Assembly (NCBI GenBank): GCA_947627055.1
Contig: CANQUS010000001.1
Coordinates: 1-64,000, forward strand
Source of the DNA: an uncultured Clostridia bacterium
Lineage (GTDB): Bacteria > Bacillota > Clostridia > Oscillospirales > Acutalibacteraceae
Direction of reading: 5' to 3'
Length of the DNA: 64,000 bases
Shown: piece after piece, positions 1 to 7,706 of the stretch
Numbering within the stretch: the stretch's first letter is position 1
Layout: each line of letters starts with the position of its first letter
Notes under the pieces: generated by a model
What the model was told of the DNA's origin: nothing
What the model saw: only the letters and a program-made list of their open reading frames with translations
The model's database searches: none
Program-made: the position numbers and the translations under genes

Positions 1-87
1 ATTACGACAGAGCTTGTAAAAGAGGTTTACGATGTGGATTTGGAGATTCGCTCGGTGGACGGCAAACCCTTTGTGATTCCAATTTAA
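1..87 (+). CDS. Iron-chelate ABC transporter ATPase, C-terminal end (partial)
   Basis: The first 28 codons are open in frame 1 and stop with TAA at 85-87; the start lies outside the window. The peptide runs TTELVKEVYDVD and ends DGKPFVIPI. That ending is typical of FecE/FepC-type ATPases of iron-siderophore or heme importers, which energise uptake of chelated iron at the inner face of the membrane. No nucleotide-binding motif is inside the window, so the call rests on this short tail and on the DtxR-type regulator 14 bases downstream. Substrate cannot be judged. Confidence 0.6.
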   Translation: MTTELVKEVYDVDLEIRSVDGKPFVIPI

Positions 88-101
88 CCGGGAGGTGAAC
101 C

Positions 102-470
102 ATGCTGAGAACGACGGAAGACTATCTGAAAACCATTTATCTGTTAGGTCGAGGTACTTTCGGTGTGCGTGGCGTTGCGATTGCAGAGGAATTGGGCGTT
201 TCCCGCCCGACGGTCTGCATTATTGTTCGCCGGCTGGAAGAAGACGGCTATGTGACAAAAAACGCAGAGCATGAGATTTTTCTGACCGAACAGGGACGCG
301 AGATCGCAAAGTCCACGCTGGATCGGCATCAGATGCTGGAAACGCTGCTGGTAGAGCTTGGCGTGGATCAAAAAACGGCGGCAGAGGACGCCTGCAAAAT
401 GGAGCACGGCGTCAGCCGGAAGAGCTTTCAGGCGCTCAAACGCCTGACCGAACGAGAGGATGGAACATAA
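102..470 (+). CDS. DtxR/MntR-family metal-dependent transcriptional regulator
   Basis: A 122-residue protein with an N-terminal winged helix (about residues 1-62; the recognition-helix part reads VSRPTVCIIVRRLEEDGY) and a dimerisation/metal-binding part in which AAEDACKMEHGVS matches the DtxR signature of Asp, Cys, Glu and His ligands. Such proteins bind Fe(II) or Mn(II) and repress metal-uptake genes. The length fits the MntR-like class without a C-terminal SH3 domain. GGGAGG 8-9 bases upstream supports the ATG. It sits between an iron-chelate ATPase tail and two ABC exporters, so it probably controls this module; the metal is inferred, not seen. Confidence 0.85.
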   Translation: MLRTTEDYLKTIYLLGRGTFGVRGVAIAEELGVSRPTVCIIVRRLEEDGYVTKNAEHEIFLTEQGREIAKSTLDRHQMLETLLVELGVDQKTAAEDACKMEHGVSRKSFQALKRLTEREDGT

Positions 471-472
471 AA

Positions 473-598
473 ATGACCCCCATTCAAATGATTACAGCAA
501 TTCTGATCGCGGCGGCGGTGGCGCTTTTCTGCGGCGCCGTCAAAGCGGTTTGCAAAAAATATTTTGAAGGAGGCGCAAAACGCCATGATGATCAATAA
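473..598 (+). CDS. Small single-span membrane protein (41 aa), uncharacterised
   Basis: Two bases after the DtxR-type gene an ATG opens a 41-codon frame. It encodes a short polar start, one hydrophobic segment (about residues 7-23, ending VALFCGAVKAVC) and a basic tail KKYFEGGAKRHDDQ. It overlaps the start of the next ABC gene by 14 bases, suggesting coupled translation. No Shine-Dalgarno is obvious, but coupling to the preceding stop could suffice. I do not recognise the family. It recalls the short membrane proteins found beside iron transporters such as FeoB, but lacks their Cys-rich tail. It could also be a chance frame. Confidence 0.4.
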   Translation: MTPIQMITAILIAAAVALFCGAVKAVCKKYFEGGAKRHDDQ

Positions 599-2321
599 AC
601 GGCTGATCGGCGTTGTTCCCGACAGCAAAAAGTACATAGTGGGAAATGTCATTTTACAATGGTGCTCCCTTGCGGCCAACATCGCCCTGATGACGAGCAT
701 TACCGCACTTCTGCAGGGGTTATGGCGCAAAACGGCGGGACAAAGTGAAATTCTGATCACGGCGGCAGCGGCGGCTGTGGCCATCCTCGTGCGATTTGCC
801 TGCACGGTGGGGGCAAGCCGCATGAGCTATCTCTCCTCCAAAGCGGTGAAAAAGACGCTGCGGGAGAAGATTTACGAAAAACTTTTACGGCTCGGCGCAT
901 CGTACAACGAACAGGTCGCCACCAGTGAAGTCGTGCAGGTGTCGGTAGAGGGTGTGGAGCAGCTCGAAACCTATTTCGGCGCATATCTGCCCCAATTCTT
1001 TTACGCCATGCTCGCCCCGCTGACGCTGTTTGTCTATCTCAGCTTCGTCAGCTTCCCGGCGGCCATCGTGCTGCTGATCTGTGTGCCATTGATTCCCGTG
1101 TCCATTGCGGTGGTGCAGACTTGGGCAAAGAAGCTGCTCTCCAAATACTGGGGGCAGTATACGGCGCTGGGCGACACCTTCCTTGAAAACTTGCAGGGAC
1201 TCACCACGCTGAAAATCTATCAGGCGGACGAATACAAACAGAAAGAAATGAACGACGAAGCCGAAAAGTTCCGCAAAATCACCATGAAGGTGCTGACTAT
1301 GCAGCTTAACTCCATTACGATTATGGATTTGATCGCTTACGGCGGCGCGGCGGTCGGCGTGATCATGGCGGCGACGCAGTATGCGGGCGGTCACGTTTCC
1401 CTCGCCGGGGCGCTGCTCATTATCCTATTGGCGGCGGACTTTTTCATCCCCATGCGGCAGCTCGGCTCGTATTTTCACGTTGCCATGAACGGCATGGCGG
1501 CAAGCGATAAAATCTTCCGTCTGCTCGATTTGGACGAACCGAAAACCGGAAATGCCGAGATTCCCGCCGACTGTACGGTGGCTTGCAATAATCTCCGCTT
1601 TTCTTATGACGCCGACCGGGAAATCCTGCACGGGGTCACGCTTCGATTCCTGAAGGGTGGCTTTACCGCCATCGTCGGGGAAAGCGGCTGCGGCAAATCC
1701 ACGCTGGCGGGCATTCTCATGGGGCGAAACAAAGGATATGCCGGTTCGGTAGCGGTGGGCGGTACGGAGCTTTCCGAAATCAGCGAGGAAAGCCTGATGC
1801 GAAGTTTCACCTACATCAGCCACCAAAGTTATCTGTTCAAAGGCACCGTGCGGGAGAATCTGCGCATGGGAAAACCGAACGCAACGGACAGCGAGCTTTG
1901 GGCGGCGCTGGAGCGCTGTAACATTGCCGATTTTCTGCGGGGCGAACAAGGACTTGACACGCCGCTGTCCGAGCGCGGCTCCAATCTTTCCGGCGGTCAA
2001 TGCCAAAGGCTGGCGCTGGCCCGTGCGCTGCTGCACGACAGCCCCGTTTACATCTTCGACGAGGCCACCTCGAATATCGATGTGGAGAGCGAAAACGACA
2101 TTATGGCGCAAATCCATACGCTCTCAGGGACAAAAACGGTCATTCTCATTTCCCACCGTCTTGCCAATGTGGAGCACGCTGATAACATTTATGTCCTTGA
2201 CAAAGGAAGTATCGTGGAGAGCGGCACACACGCCGACCTGCTGAAGCAAAACGGGCAGTATGCGGCGCTATGGAACGCCCAACAATCTCTTGAAAATTAT
2301 GCAAAGGAGCGTGAGCAGTAA
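585..2321 (+). CDS. ABC exporter half-transporter (membrane plus ATPase), first of a pair
   Basis: 578 residues from ATG 585, chosen because AAGGAGG lies about 11 bases upstream; a TTG at 564 would put the ribosome site inside the gene. The N-terminal part (about 1-320) carries six predicted membrane segments of a type I exporter. The ATPase follows with Walker A GESGCGKST, signature NLSGGQCQR, Walker B VYIFDEATS and the switch His in ISHR. The stop overlaps the next start (TAATG), so the two proteins probably form a heterodimer. Next to a DtxR-type regulator the likely cargo is a siderophore or metal complex, as for IrtAB-like pairs; CydDC-type function is an alternative. Base composition is richer in G+C than the genes after 5.4 kb. 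Confidence 0.85.
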   Translation: MMINKRLIGVVPDSKKYIVGNVILQWCSLAANIALMTSITALLQGLWRKTAGQSEILITAAAAAVAILVRFACTVGASRMSYLSSKAVKKTLREKIYEKLLRLGASYNEQVATSEVVQVSVEGVEQLETYFGAYLPQFFYAMLAPLTLFVYLSFVSFPAAIVLLICVPLIPVSIAVVQTWAKKLLSKYWGQYTALGDTFLENLQGLTTLKIYQADEYKQKEMNDEAEKFRKITMKVLTMQLNSITIMDLIAYGGAAVGVIMAATQYAGGHVSLAGALLIILLAADFFIPMRQLGSYFHVAMNGMAASDKIFRLLDLDEPKTGNAEIPADCTVACNNLRFSYDADREILHGVTLRFLKGGFTAIVGESGCGKSTLAGILMGRNKGYAGSVAVGGTELSEISEESLMRSFTYISHQSYLFKGTVRENLRMGKPNATDSELWAALERCNIADFLRGEQGLDTPLSERGSNLSGGQCQRLALARALLHDSPVYIFDEATSNIDVESENDIMAQIHTLSGTKTVILISHRLANVEHADNIYVLDKGSIVESGTHADLLKQNGQYAALWNAQQSLENYAKEREQ

Positions 2322-3979
2322 TGAAAAAACGTAGCGGCTTTGTTGTCATGGCGCGGCTGATCGGGCTGGTAAAGCCCCTGACGGGATTTATGATTTTGGC
2401 GATCACGATGGGGCTGATCGGCAATCTGTGCGCCTCGTTTATTACGATTTTCGGGGGCTATGCGGCTCTGAATCTGCTGCACTTCGATACGCCGCTCTCC
2501 CTTGGCTGGATTTTTGCGGCGGTCTGCCTGTTCGCGCTTTTGCGGGGCGTGCTGCGTTATGCGGAGCAATCCTGCAACCACTTTATTGCGTTCAAGCTGC
2601 TGGCGCTCATCCGGGACAAGGTGTTCCGCGCCCTGCGGAAGCTCTGCCCGGCGAAGTTGGAGGGCAAGGATCGGGGCGACCTGATCTCCGTTATCACCTC
2701 AGATATTGAACTTTTGGAGGTGTTTTATGCCCACACCATCTCGCCCATCGCCATTGCCACGCTTTTCACGGTAATTTTGTGCCTCTTTATCGGGAGCTTT
2801 CATTGGATGTTGGGACTTCTTGCGTTGGCGGCGTACCTGACCGTCGGCATTGTGATCCCGCTTGTGACCTCCAAACTCAGCGGCGATGACGGAATGCGCT
2901 TCCGCACAAAGTCGGGAGAGCTTTCGGGCTTTGTGCTGGACGGATTGCGCGGACTTTCCGAAACTCTGCAATACGGTCAAGGCAAAAAACGCCTTGCCGA
3001 GATGAACGCCCGCACAGATGCGCTGGCAGGCGACGAAGCAAAAATGAAAAAGACCGCCGGACGGAATGCGGCGGTGACGAATACGGTGATTTGGCTGTGG
3101 GATCTTGCCATGCTTGCGGTAAGCGTTTTTCTCTACCCAAAAGGCGAGGTCGGCTTTGACGGCGTGCTGATCCCGACGATGGCGCTGTTTTCGTCCTTCG
3201 GTCCGACTGTGGCGCTGGCAGCGCTGGGCAGCACGCTGCAAAACACTTTCGCGGCGGGCAACCGTGTCCTCGATGTAATCGACGATACCCCCGTCGTGGA
3301 GGAAGTGACCGGCAAGCCGGAAGTCCGATTCACCGGTGCGGCGGTGGAAAATTTGACCTTTTCTTACGGAAGAGAAACGGTTTTGTCCGATGTTACCCTT
3401 ACGATACCAAAGGGTAAGGTGATCGGTCTTGTGGGGCGCAGCGGCAGCGGAAAATCCACGCTGCTGAAGCTGCTCATGCGTTTTTGGAATGTGCAAAAAG
3501 GCCGTGTTTTGGTATCGGGCGCCGATGTGTCGGAGTTAAGCACCGAGAATCTGCGGGAGTTGGAGAGCTTTGTGACGCAGGAAACCCATCTGTTCCACGA
3601 CAGCATCAAGAAGAACCTGCGCCTTGCCAAGCTGGACGCTACCGACGATGAAATCGAGGAAGCCTGCAAAAAGGCGTCGGTTCACGAATTTATTATGACC
3701 CTCCCGCAGGGATACGACACCCCGGTGGGAGAATTAGGCGACACGCTGTCCGGCGGCGAGCGTCAACGGTTGGGACTGGCCAGAGCGTTCCTGCACAATG
3801 CGCCTCTTATGCTGCTCGACGAGCCGACCAGCAATCTGGACAGCCTCAACGAAGCGGTGATCTTAAAATCCTTAAACGAGCAACGGGAGGACAAAACCGT
3901 CGTACTTGTTTCCCACCGAAAGTCCACCATGCGTATTGCCGATACGGTCTATTCGGTGGAGAGCGGGAGGCTGAGTTGA
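2321..3979 (+). CDS. ABC exporter half-transporter (membrane plus ATPase), second of a pair
   Basis: 552 residues with an N-terminal six-span exporter domain and a C-terminal ATPase: Walker A GRSGSGKST, signature TLSGGERQR, Walker B LMLLDEPTS and switch His in VSHRK. The start overlaps the previous stop by one base and the stop overlaps the next start (TGATG), so this is the middle of a tightly coupled operon. Both partners keep their consensus nucleotide-binding motifs, so the sequence gives no sign of one degenerate ATP site. Function follows the partner: import or export of an iron chelate is inferred from the regulator and the upstream chelate ATPase, not proven by sequence. Confidence 0.85.
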   Translation: MKKRSGFVVMARLIGLVKPLTGFMILAITMGLIGNLCASFITIFGGYAALNLLHFDTPLSLGWIFAAVCLFALLRGVLRYAEQSCNHFIAFKLLALIRDKVFRALRKLCPAKLEGKDRGDLISVITSDIELLEVFYAHTISPIAIATLFTVILCLFIGSFHWMLGLLALAAYLTVGIVIPLVTSKLSGDDGMRFRTKSGELSGFVLDGLRGLSETLQYGQGKKRLAEMNARTDALAGDEAKMKKTAGRNAAVTNTVIWLWDLAMLAVSVFLYPKGEVGFDGVLIPTMALFSSFGPTVALAALGSTLQNTFAAGNRVLDVIDDTPVVEEVTGKPEVRFTGAAVENLTFSYGRETVLSDVTLTIPKGKVIGLVGRSGSGKSTLLKLLMRFWNVQKGRVLVSGADVSELSTENLRELESFVTQETHLFHDSIKKNLRLAKLDATDDEIEEACKKASVHEFIMTLPQGYDTPVGELGDTLSGGERQRLGLARAFLHNAPLMLLDEPTSNLDSLNEAVILKSLNEQREDKTVVLVSHRKSTMRIADTVYSVESGRLS

Positions 3980-4323
3980 TGCGGAATGTGCAGAGCAAGC
4001 GGGAACGGGAAAAGCGCATGGTCACCGAGATGATCGCTCTGTATTGCCGGAAGAATCACGGCACGAAAAAGGGCGTACTCTGCCCGAACTGTATGGAGCT
4101 GACACAGTACGCCTGCGAACGCTGTGACAAGTGCCCCTTTATGGAAACAAAGACCTTTTGCTCGAACTGCAAGGTTCATTGCTATCGGCCACAGATGCGG
4201 GAGAAAATTCGCACCGTCATGCGGTATGCCGGGCCGAGGATGATTTTCCATCACCCGGCTGCCGCACTCCGCCATGTCTATGAAACCAAAAAAGAAAAGA
4301 TTCGATTGGAGAAACAACAATGA
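3979..4323 (+). CDS. YgbA-family protein (nitrous oxide-stimulated promoter family)
   Basis: 114 residues from ATG 3979, overlapping the upstream stop as TGATG. It carries the family's Cys-rich middle (CPNCMEL, CERCDKCPF, CSNCKVHCYRP) and the conserved end MREKIRTVMRYAGPRM followed by FHHPAAALRHV, which closely resembles E. coli YgbA. YgbA is controlled by the nitric-oxide sensor NsrR in enterobacteria and is tied to recovery from nitrosative stress. The many Cys residues suggest metal or cluster binding. Here it ends the exporter operon, linking metal handling with nitrosative stress by inference. It overlaps the next gene by four bases. Confidence 0.8.
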   Translation: MRNVQSKREREKRMVTEMIALYCRKNHGTKKGVLCPNCMELTQYACERCDKCPFMETKTFCSNCKVHCYRPQMREKIRTVMRYAGPRMIFHHPAAALRHVYETKKEKIRLEKQQ

Positions 4324-4745
4324 AACTGAAACGATTACTGTTTTTGATTGCGGGTTGTGTTTGTCTTGGCATCGGATGCGTTGGCATTGTGCTGCCCATC
4401 CTTCCGACCGTGCCGTTCTTCTTGGTGACGGCGTTCTGTTTTGCCAATTCCTCGCAAAAGTTGCACGACTGGTTTTTGTCCACAAAGCTCTATAAAAAGC
4501 ATTTGCAGTCCTATGTGGAAAAGCGCGGGATGACGCTGAAAACAAAAATCAGCATTATCACGACTGTTACGCTGCTGATGGCGTTTGGATCTTTTATGAT
4601 GGCTAGAAAAGGGATCTGGATACCGTGTATTATCCTTGCGGTCATATGGGTATGCCATTTGATTTACTTCATTTTCAGGGTTAAGACTGTAAAGGACGAC
4701 AGTGAAATCTACCGTAGAAATCAGAAGGCAGAATTGAAAAAATAA
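4320..4745 (+). CDS. YbaN-family inner-membrane protein (DUF454)
   Basis: 141 residues. The first segment (about 5-40) has the DUF454 pattern of two adjacent membrane spans around a GIVLPILPTVPF motif, followed by FANSSQKLHDW and LYKKHLQSY, then two more spans near 80-115 and a basic tail. The start overlaps the YgbA-like stop as ATGA, so it is the last gene of this operon. The molecular role of YbaN is unknown; it is often found in metal or heme loci. No terminator is evident after it. Confidence 0.8.
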   Translation: MKLKRLLFLIAGCVCLGIGCVGIVLPILPTVPFFLVTAFCFANSSQKLHDWFLSTKLYKKHLQSYVEKRGMTLKTKISIITTVTLLMAFGSFMMARKGIWIPCIILAVIWVCHLIYFIFRVKTVKDDSEIYRRNQKAELKK

Positions 4746-4848
4746 ACCAAACGTATTTCGGCAGATTTCGCATTCTTGCGGGGGATATTTACTTTCCAAA
4801 AAGAATTGGAAAGTGAAACAAATTGCTTTGCCGTAATAACGGTGATAC

Positions 4849-5169
4849 TTGTGGGAGAGGACTGACGAGGAACATTCGGCAGTCATAAAAGATATTTTAA
4901 AATATCTTGAATCCAACAGTATTTACAGCAACCGAAAAACAGTTGCGGCGGCACAGCCTGAGACGCTACTTTTGGACGAACCCACTGTGAAACAGGACTA
5001 TGCTGGTTTGGAGGAGCTTATGCGTATTTTGAATTTACTGCGTGAACGAAACGTAAGCACTGTCATCACGGTTACCCATGATACGCGCTGCGCCTTGTCG
5101 CTTTGTGACCGTGCGGTATGTCTGGCGAGCGACGTAATTGCCGATGAGGGCAATAAATGCTTACTATAA
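4849..5169 (+). pseudogene. Relic of an ECF/CbiO-type ABC ATPase (C-terminal half)
   Basis: Only the back half of an ATPase is recognisable: Walker B and D-loop as ETLLLDEPTVKQDYAGLEEL, the switch His in VITVTHD, then CDRAVCLASDVIADEG, a pattern of EcfA/CbiO ATPases. The Walker A and signature regions that should precede it are absent; the first 40 residues do not resemble an ATPase and the LSGGQ region is reduced to VAAAQPE. No Shine-Dalgarno precedes the GTG at 4849. It looks like a deletion remnant and marks the right edge of the G+C-rich segment. Confidence 0.6.
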
Positions 5170-5238
5170 CTTTGTCGGGGAACTGTAAAAATTTGCAGAA
5201 ATTTTCATAGAGATGGCGGAATAACAGAAAGGAAAATA

Positions 5239-5287
5239 AAAAACAGTGGAACATGGCATGATGTGCTGTGTTCTGCTGTTTTTTTGC
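5239..5287 (+). terminator. Rho-independent terminator
   Basis: Bases 5240-5280 fold into an interrupted hairpin: AACAG pairs with CTGTT, GAACA with TGTTC and GCA with TGC, separated by symmetric TG/TG mismatches around a TGATG loop, followed by a run of T at 5279-5285. It would end transcription leaving the YbaN/ATPase-relic region. Confidence 0.6.
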
Positions 5288-5349
5288 GCTTTAGGTGGTC
5301 AGGAGTAAACTTGACTTGTGGGGCAGAGGGGAAATCAAGCAAAATTTAA

Positions 5350-5378
5350 TGGACTTGCGTGTGCGGTTGTAGTACAAT
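5350..5378 (+). promoter_or_regulatory. Candidate sigma-A promoter of the acetyltransferase gene
   Basis: TGGACT at 5350-5355 and TACAAT at 5373-5378 are separated by 17 bases, giving a start near 5385 and a leader of about 40 bases. The -10 box is good and the -35 box is weak. Confidence 0.4.
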
Positions 5379-5425
5379 ATCAGTGTTGAACAATTAAACA
5401 AATCGGGATTTGGGAAGGATAAATT

Positions 5426-5860
5426 ATGATAAAACAAGCAAAACCGGAAGACGCTATGACGTTGGCAGGATTCGCAATGAAACTGTGGACAGGTCATTCT
5501 ATTACAGAAATGGCGAATATGTTTAAAAAGCTCATTTCCGGTGACGATGCCGTATGCTTCATTCAATATGTTGACGGAAAAGCGATAGGCTTTGCGCAAT
5601 GCCAACTCAGGAACGATTATGTGGAAGGAACAGACAGTTCCCCCGTGGGATATTTGGAAGGGATTTTTATTGAGGATGCGTATCGCAAGCATGGCTATGC
5701 CAAGGAACTCCTGAAAGCATGTGAAGCATGGGCAAAAGAAAAACATTGTGCAGAGTTTGCAAGCGATTGTGAACTTGAAAATGATGACAGTCTGCGCTTT
5801 CATATGGCGATGGGGTTTGAAGAGGCAAACAGGATCATTTGCTTCAGAAAAGACATATAA
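5426..5860 (+). CDS. GNAT acetyltransferase of the AAC(6')-I aminoglycoside-modifying type
   Basis: 144 residues; GGGAAGGA stands 8-9 bases before ATG 5426. The whole length follows the GNAT fold. The segment YVEGTDSSPVGYLEGIFIED, the acetyl-CoA loop RKHGYAKELL and the end FASDCELENDD ... HMAMGFEE closely resemble AAC(6')-I enzymes such as those of Acinetobacter (AAC(6')-Ig type), which N6'-acetylate kanamycin, tobramycin and amikacin using acetyl-CoA. Length matches that class. It has its own promoter and terminator surroundings, lies right after the G+C-rich island, and is not in an operon. Resistance activity is inferred; chromosomal relatives can be weak or have other substrates. Confidence 0.75.
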   Translation: MIKQAKPEDAMTLAGFAMKLWTGHSITEMANMFKKLISGDDAVCFIQYVDGKAIGFAQCQLRNDYVEGTDSSPVGYLEGIFIEDAYRKHGYAKELLKACEAWAKEKHCAEFASDCELENDDSLRFHMAMGFEEANRIICFRKDI

Positions 5861-6325
5861 ATAAATTCCAATTTGTCGGGAAAAAATCAAGAAAGAAATA
5901 AAATGTAAAAATAGAATATTGTTTGCCTTTAGGTAGCGATTTATTTTAACAGTAAATCCGCTGCCTTTTTTATTTCCAGTAACAATTTATTGCAGCACAG
6001 AAAGAATGAGGTATCAAATGTGACAGCAAAATGAGCAGAGATTTGAGAGAGTCCCTGCTTTTTTGTTCGCAAAATTAAACTCATTACTTGACAATGTTGC
6101 ATAGATATTCCCGCTTTCGGTGAGAATACCATAATTTCCTTGCGGAAACAGCGCAAAAGCTATATTTTCATTTTTTCTCTTTACCACAACTATTAACAAA
6201 AAGCCGGAAATTGTCCATAACCTATTTTTATGGACAGTTTTGTATATAAAAAATTCACAAAAAGGTTTTAAACTGTAAATTTATACAAACTTACTAAGTC
6301 TATGTAAATTATAGGTAATTTTTTC
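5861..6325. other. A+T-rich gene-free stretch with possible minus-strand gene remnant
   Basis: About 465 bases without a convincing gene. On the minus strand two overlapping frames (about 6199-6014 and 6156-5941) each look partly protein-like, one with KNENIAFALFPQGNYG and the other ending CCNKLLLEIKKAADLLLK, as if a short gene had been broken by a frameshift; I do not recognise it. A perfect 8-bp inverted repeat (TGTCCATA/TATGGACA, 6212-6236) followed by TTTT could act as a weak terminator. The motif ACCTAT (6220-6225) and ATAGGT (6311-6316) occur upstream of the sulfate promoter. Confidence 0.35.
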
Positions 6326-6354
6326 TTGACAAAAGGCATTCGTATAAATATAAT
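6326..6354 (+). promoter_or_regulatory. Consensus sigma-A promoter of the sulfate-transport operon
   Basis: TTGACA at 6326-6331, a 17-base spacer and TATAAT at 6349-6354: a perfect match to the vegetative consensus. The start would be near 6361, giving a leader of about 277 bases before the binding-protein gene. ATAGGT lies 9 bases upstream of the -35 box and resembles half of the palindrome over the metY promoter, so a CymR-like repressor could act here. Confidence 0.8.
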
Positions 6355-6464
6355 AAAAACACGACAAAACATATTAAACATATAAAATTAGTATGAATAA
6401 CTTCTGCGTTTTGTTATTTAAATCATATGCTTTGTCTTGTTAATAATGAAAGGCGGTGTGCAAA

Positions 6465-6575
6465 ATGTATAAAAAGCTTTTCAGGCATTTTTTATTATTT
6501 TTGCGCCACAATTGGAGAAATGGACGAATGTGTAATATCAGATGTATGTCCAACGGAGGCATAACATATTGTTGA
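6465..6575 (+). CDS. 36-codon leader ORF rich in Cys codons upstream of sulfate uptake genes
   Basis: ATG 6465 follows AAAGGCGGTG (a usable ribosome site) and opens 36 codons ending TGT-TGA. The peptide begins MYKKLFRHFLLFLRH, is basic and hydrophobic, and ends MCNIRCMSNGGITYC with three Cys codons in the last 14 positions, one directly before the stop. It lies inside the long 5' leader of the sulfate transporter. Bases 6521-6552 (TGGAC/GTCCA) could form a hairpin over the Cys codons. A Cys-sensing leader peptide is the natural hypothesis; a small functional membrane peptide is the alternative. No terminator was seen between it and the next gene. Confidence 0.5.
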   Translation: MYKKLFRHFLLFLRHNWRNGRMCNIRCMSNGGITYC

Positions 6576-6637
6576 ATCTGTTGATATCAATGTCAAACAA
6601 ATTTTAAATAACACAATTCTGAAACGAGGTTATTACT

Positions 6638-7690
6638 ATGAAAAAAAGAATATTATCAATTATATTATTAGCAGGAATTTTGACAACGACAGCATTTGGC
6701 TTCACGGGCTGCAACAATTCTGAAAGCGGTTCATCAGGTAATGGTTCTGCCGGCAGCGCAGATAAGGTCACGATTACAAATGTTTCATATGACCCGACAA
6801 GAGAACTGTATGCGGCGTATAATGAGGCGTTTAAAACTCACTGGAAGGAAAAGACAGGTCAGGATGTTGAGATCACTCAGTCGCACGGCGGTTCAGGTAA
6901 GCAGGCGCTCGAGGTTGCAAACGGCCTTGAGGCAGATGTAGTTACGCTTGCGCTTGAGGGCGATGTAGATGCTGTTCAGGACGCGGGACTTATTCAGGAC
7001 GGTTGGGTTGATGAGTTTGATAAAGACAGTGCGCCATATACTTCAACAATAGTTTTCCTTGTAAGAAAAGGTAATCCCAAGAACATAAAGGATTGGGATG
7101 ATCTTGTTAAAGACGGAGTTGGCATAATAACTCCTAATCCGAAAACATCGGGCGGTGCAAGATGGAATTATCTTGCGGCTTGGGCATATGCGGATAAGCT
7201 TTACAACGGTGACGAGGCAAAGATACAGGAGTTTATTAAAAAGCTGTTCCAAAATGTTTTGGTACTTGATTCTGGCGCAAGAGGAGCGACAACCACCTTT
7301 GTAGAGAACGGACAGGGAGATGTTCTGATAGCATGGGAAAACGAGGCGTTTCTTTCGATCAAGGACTATCCTGACGATTACGAAATTATTACACCGAGCA
7401 TCAGTATTCTTGCACAGCCGTCGGTTGCGATAGTTGACGAGGTCGTTGACAAGAGAGGAACAAGAGAGGTCGCAACAGAATATCTCAATTATCTCTACTC
7501 GGACGAGGCTCAGAAAATAGCGGGCGATAATTATTACCGTCCTTCAAACGAAAAAATTCTCAAAGAATATTCAGATGTGTTTAACCTTGACATAAACCTT
7601 GTTACTATTGATGATTTCGGCGGCTGGGACGAGGCTCAGGAAAAGCATTTTGCGGACGGTGCAATTTTTGACCAAATATATGAAAAATAA
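6638..7690 (+). CDS. sbp: Sulfate ABC transporter substrate-binding lipoprotein
   Basis: 350 residues. A lipoprotein signal with lipobox FTGC at residues 23-26 anchors it outside the membrane. A Ser/Gly-rich linker follows, then the periplasmic-binding fold of Sbp/CysP: ITNVSYDPTRELY near the start, HGGSGKQALEVANGLEADVV, and PNPKTSGGARWNYLAAWAY in the hinge/ligand region. These are hallmark segments of sulfate/thiosulfate-binding proteins. Homologues bind dehydrated sulfate by hydrogen bonds. It heads the sbp-cysT-cysW-cysA operon behind a strong promoter. It could also accept thiosulfate; the sequence does not separate the two. Confidence 0.92.
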   Translation: MKKRILSIILLAGILTTTAFGFTGCNNSESGSSGNGSAGSADKVTITNVSYDPTRELYAAYNEAFKTHWKEKTGQDVEITQSHGGSGKQALEVANGLEADVVTLALEGDVDAVQDAGLIQDGWVDEFDKDSAPYTSTIVFLVRKGNPKNIKDWDDLVKDGVGIITPNPKTSGGARWNYLAAWAYADKLYNGDEAKIQEFIKKLFQNVLVLDSGARGATTTFVENGQGDVLIAWENEAFLSIKDYPDDYEIITPSISILAQPSVAIVDEVVDKRGTREVATEYLNYLYSDEAQKIAGDNYYRPSNEKILKEYSDVFNLDINLVTIDDFGGWDEAQEKHFADGAIFDQIYEK

Positions 7691-7706
7691 AGCTAAGGTG
7701 TAGTTG

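Noticed and set aside
1425..2117. 230-codon minus-strand frame within the first exporter gene
   Set aside because: Antisense shadow of a G+C-rich ABC gene whose motifs are all in the plus frame.
2699..3496. 265-codon minus-strand frame within the second exporter gene
   Set aside because: Antisense shadow; no recognisable domain, while the plus frame has complete ATPase motifs.
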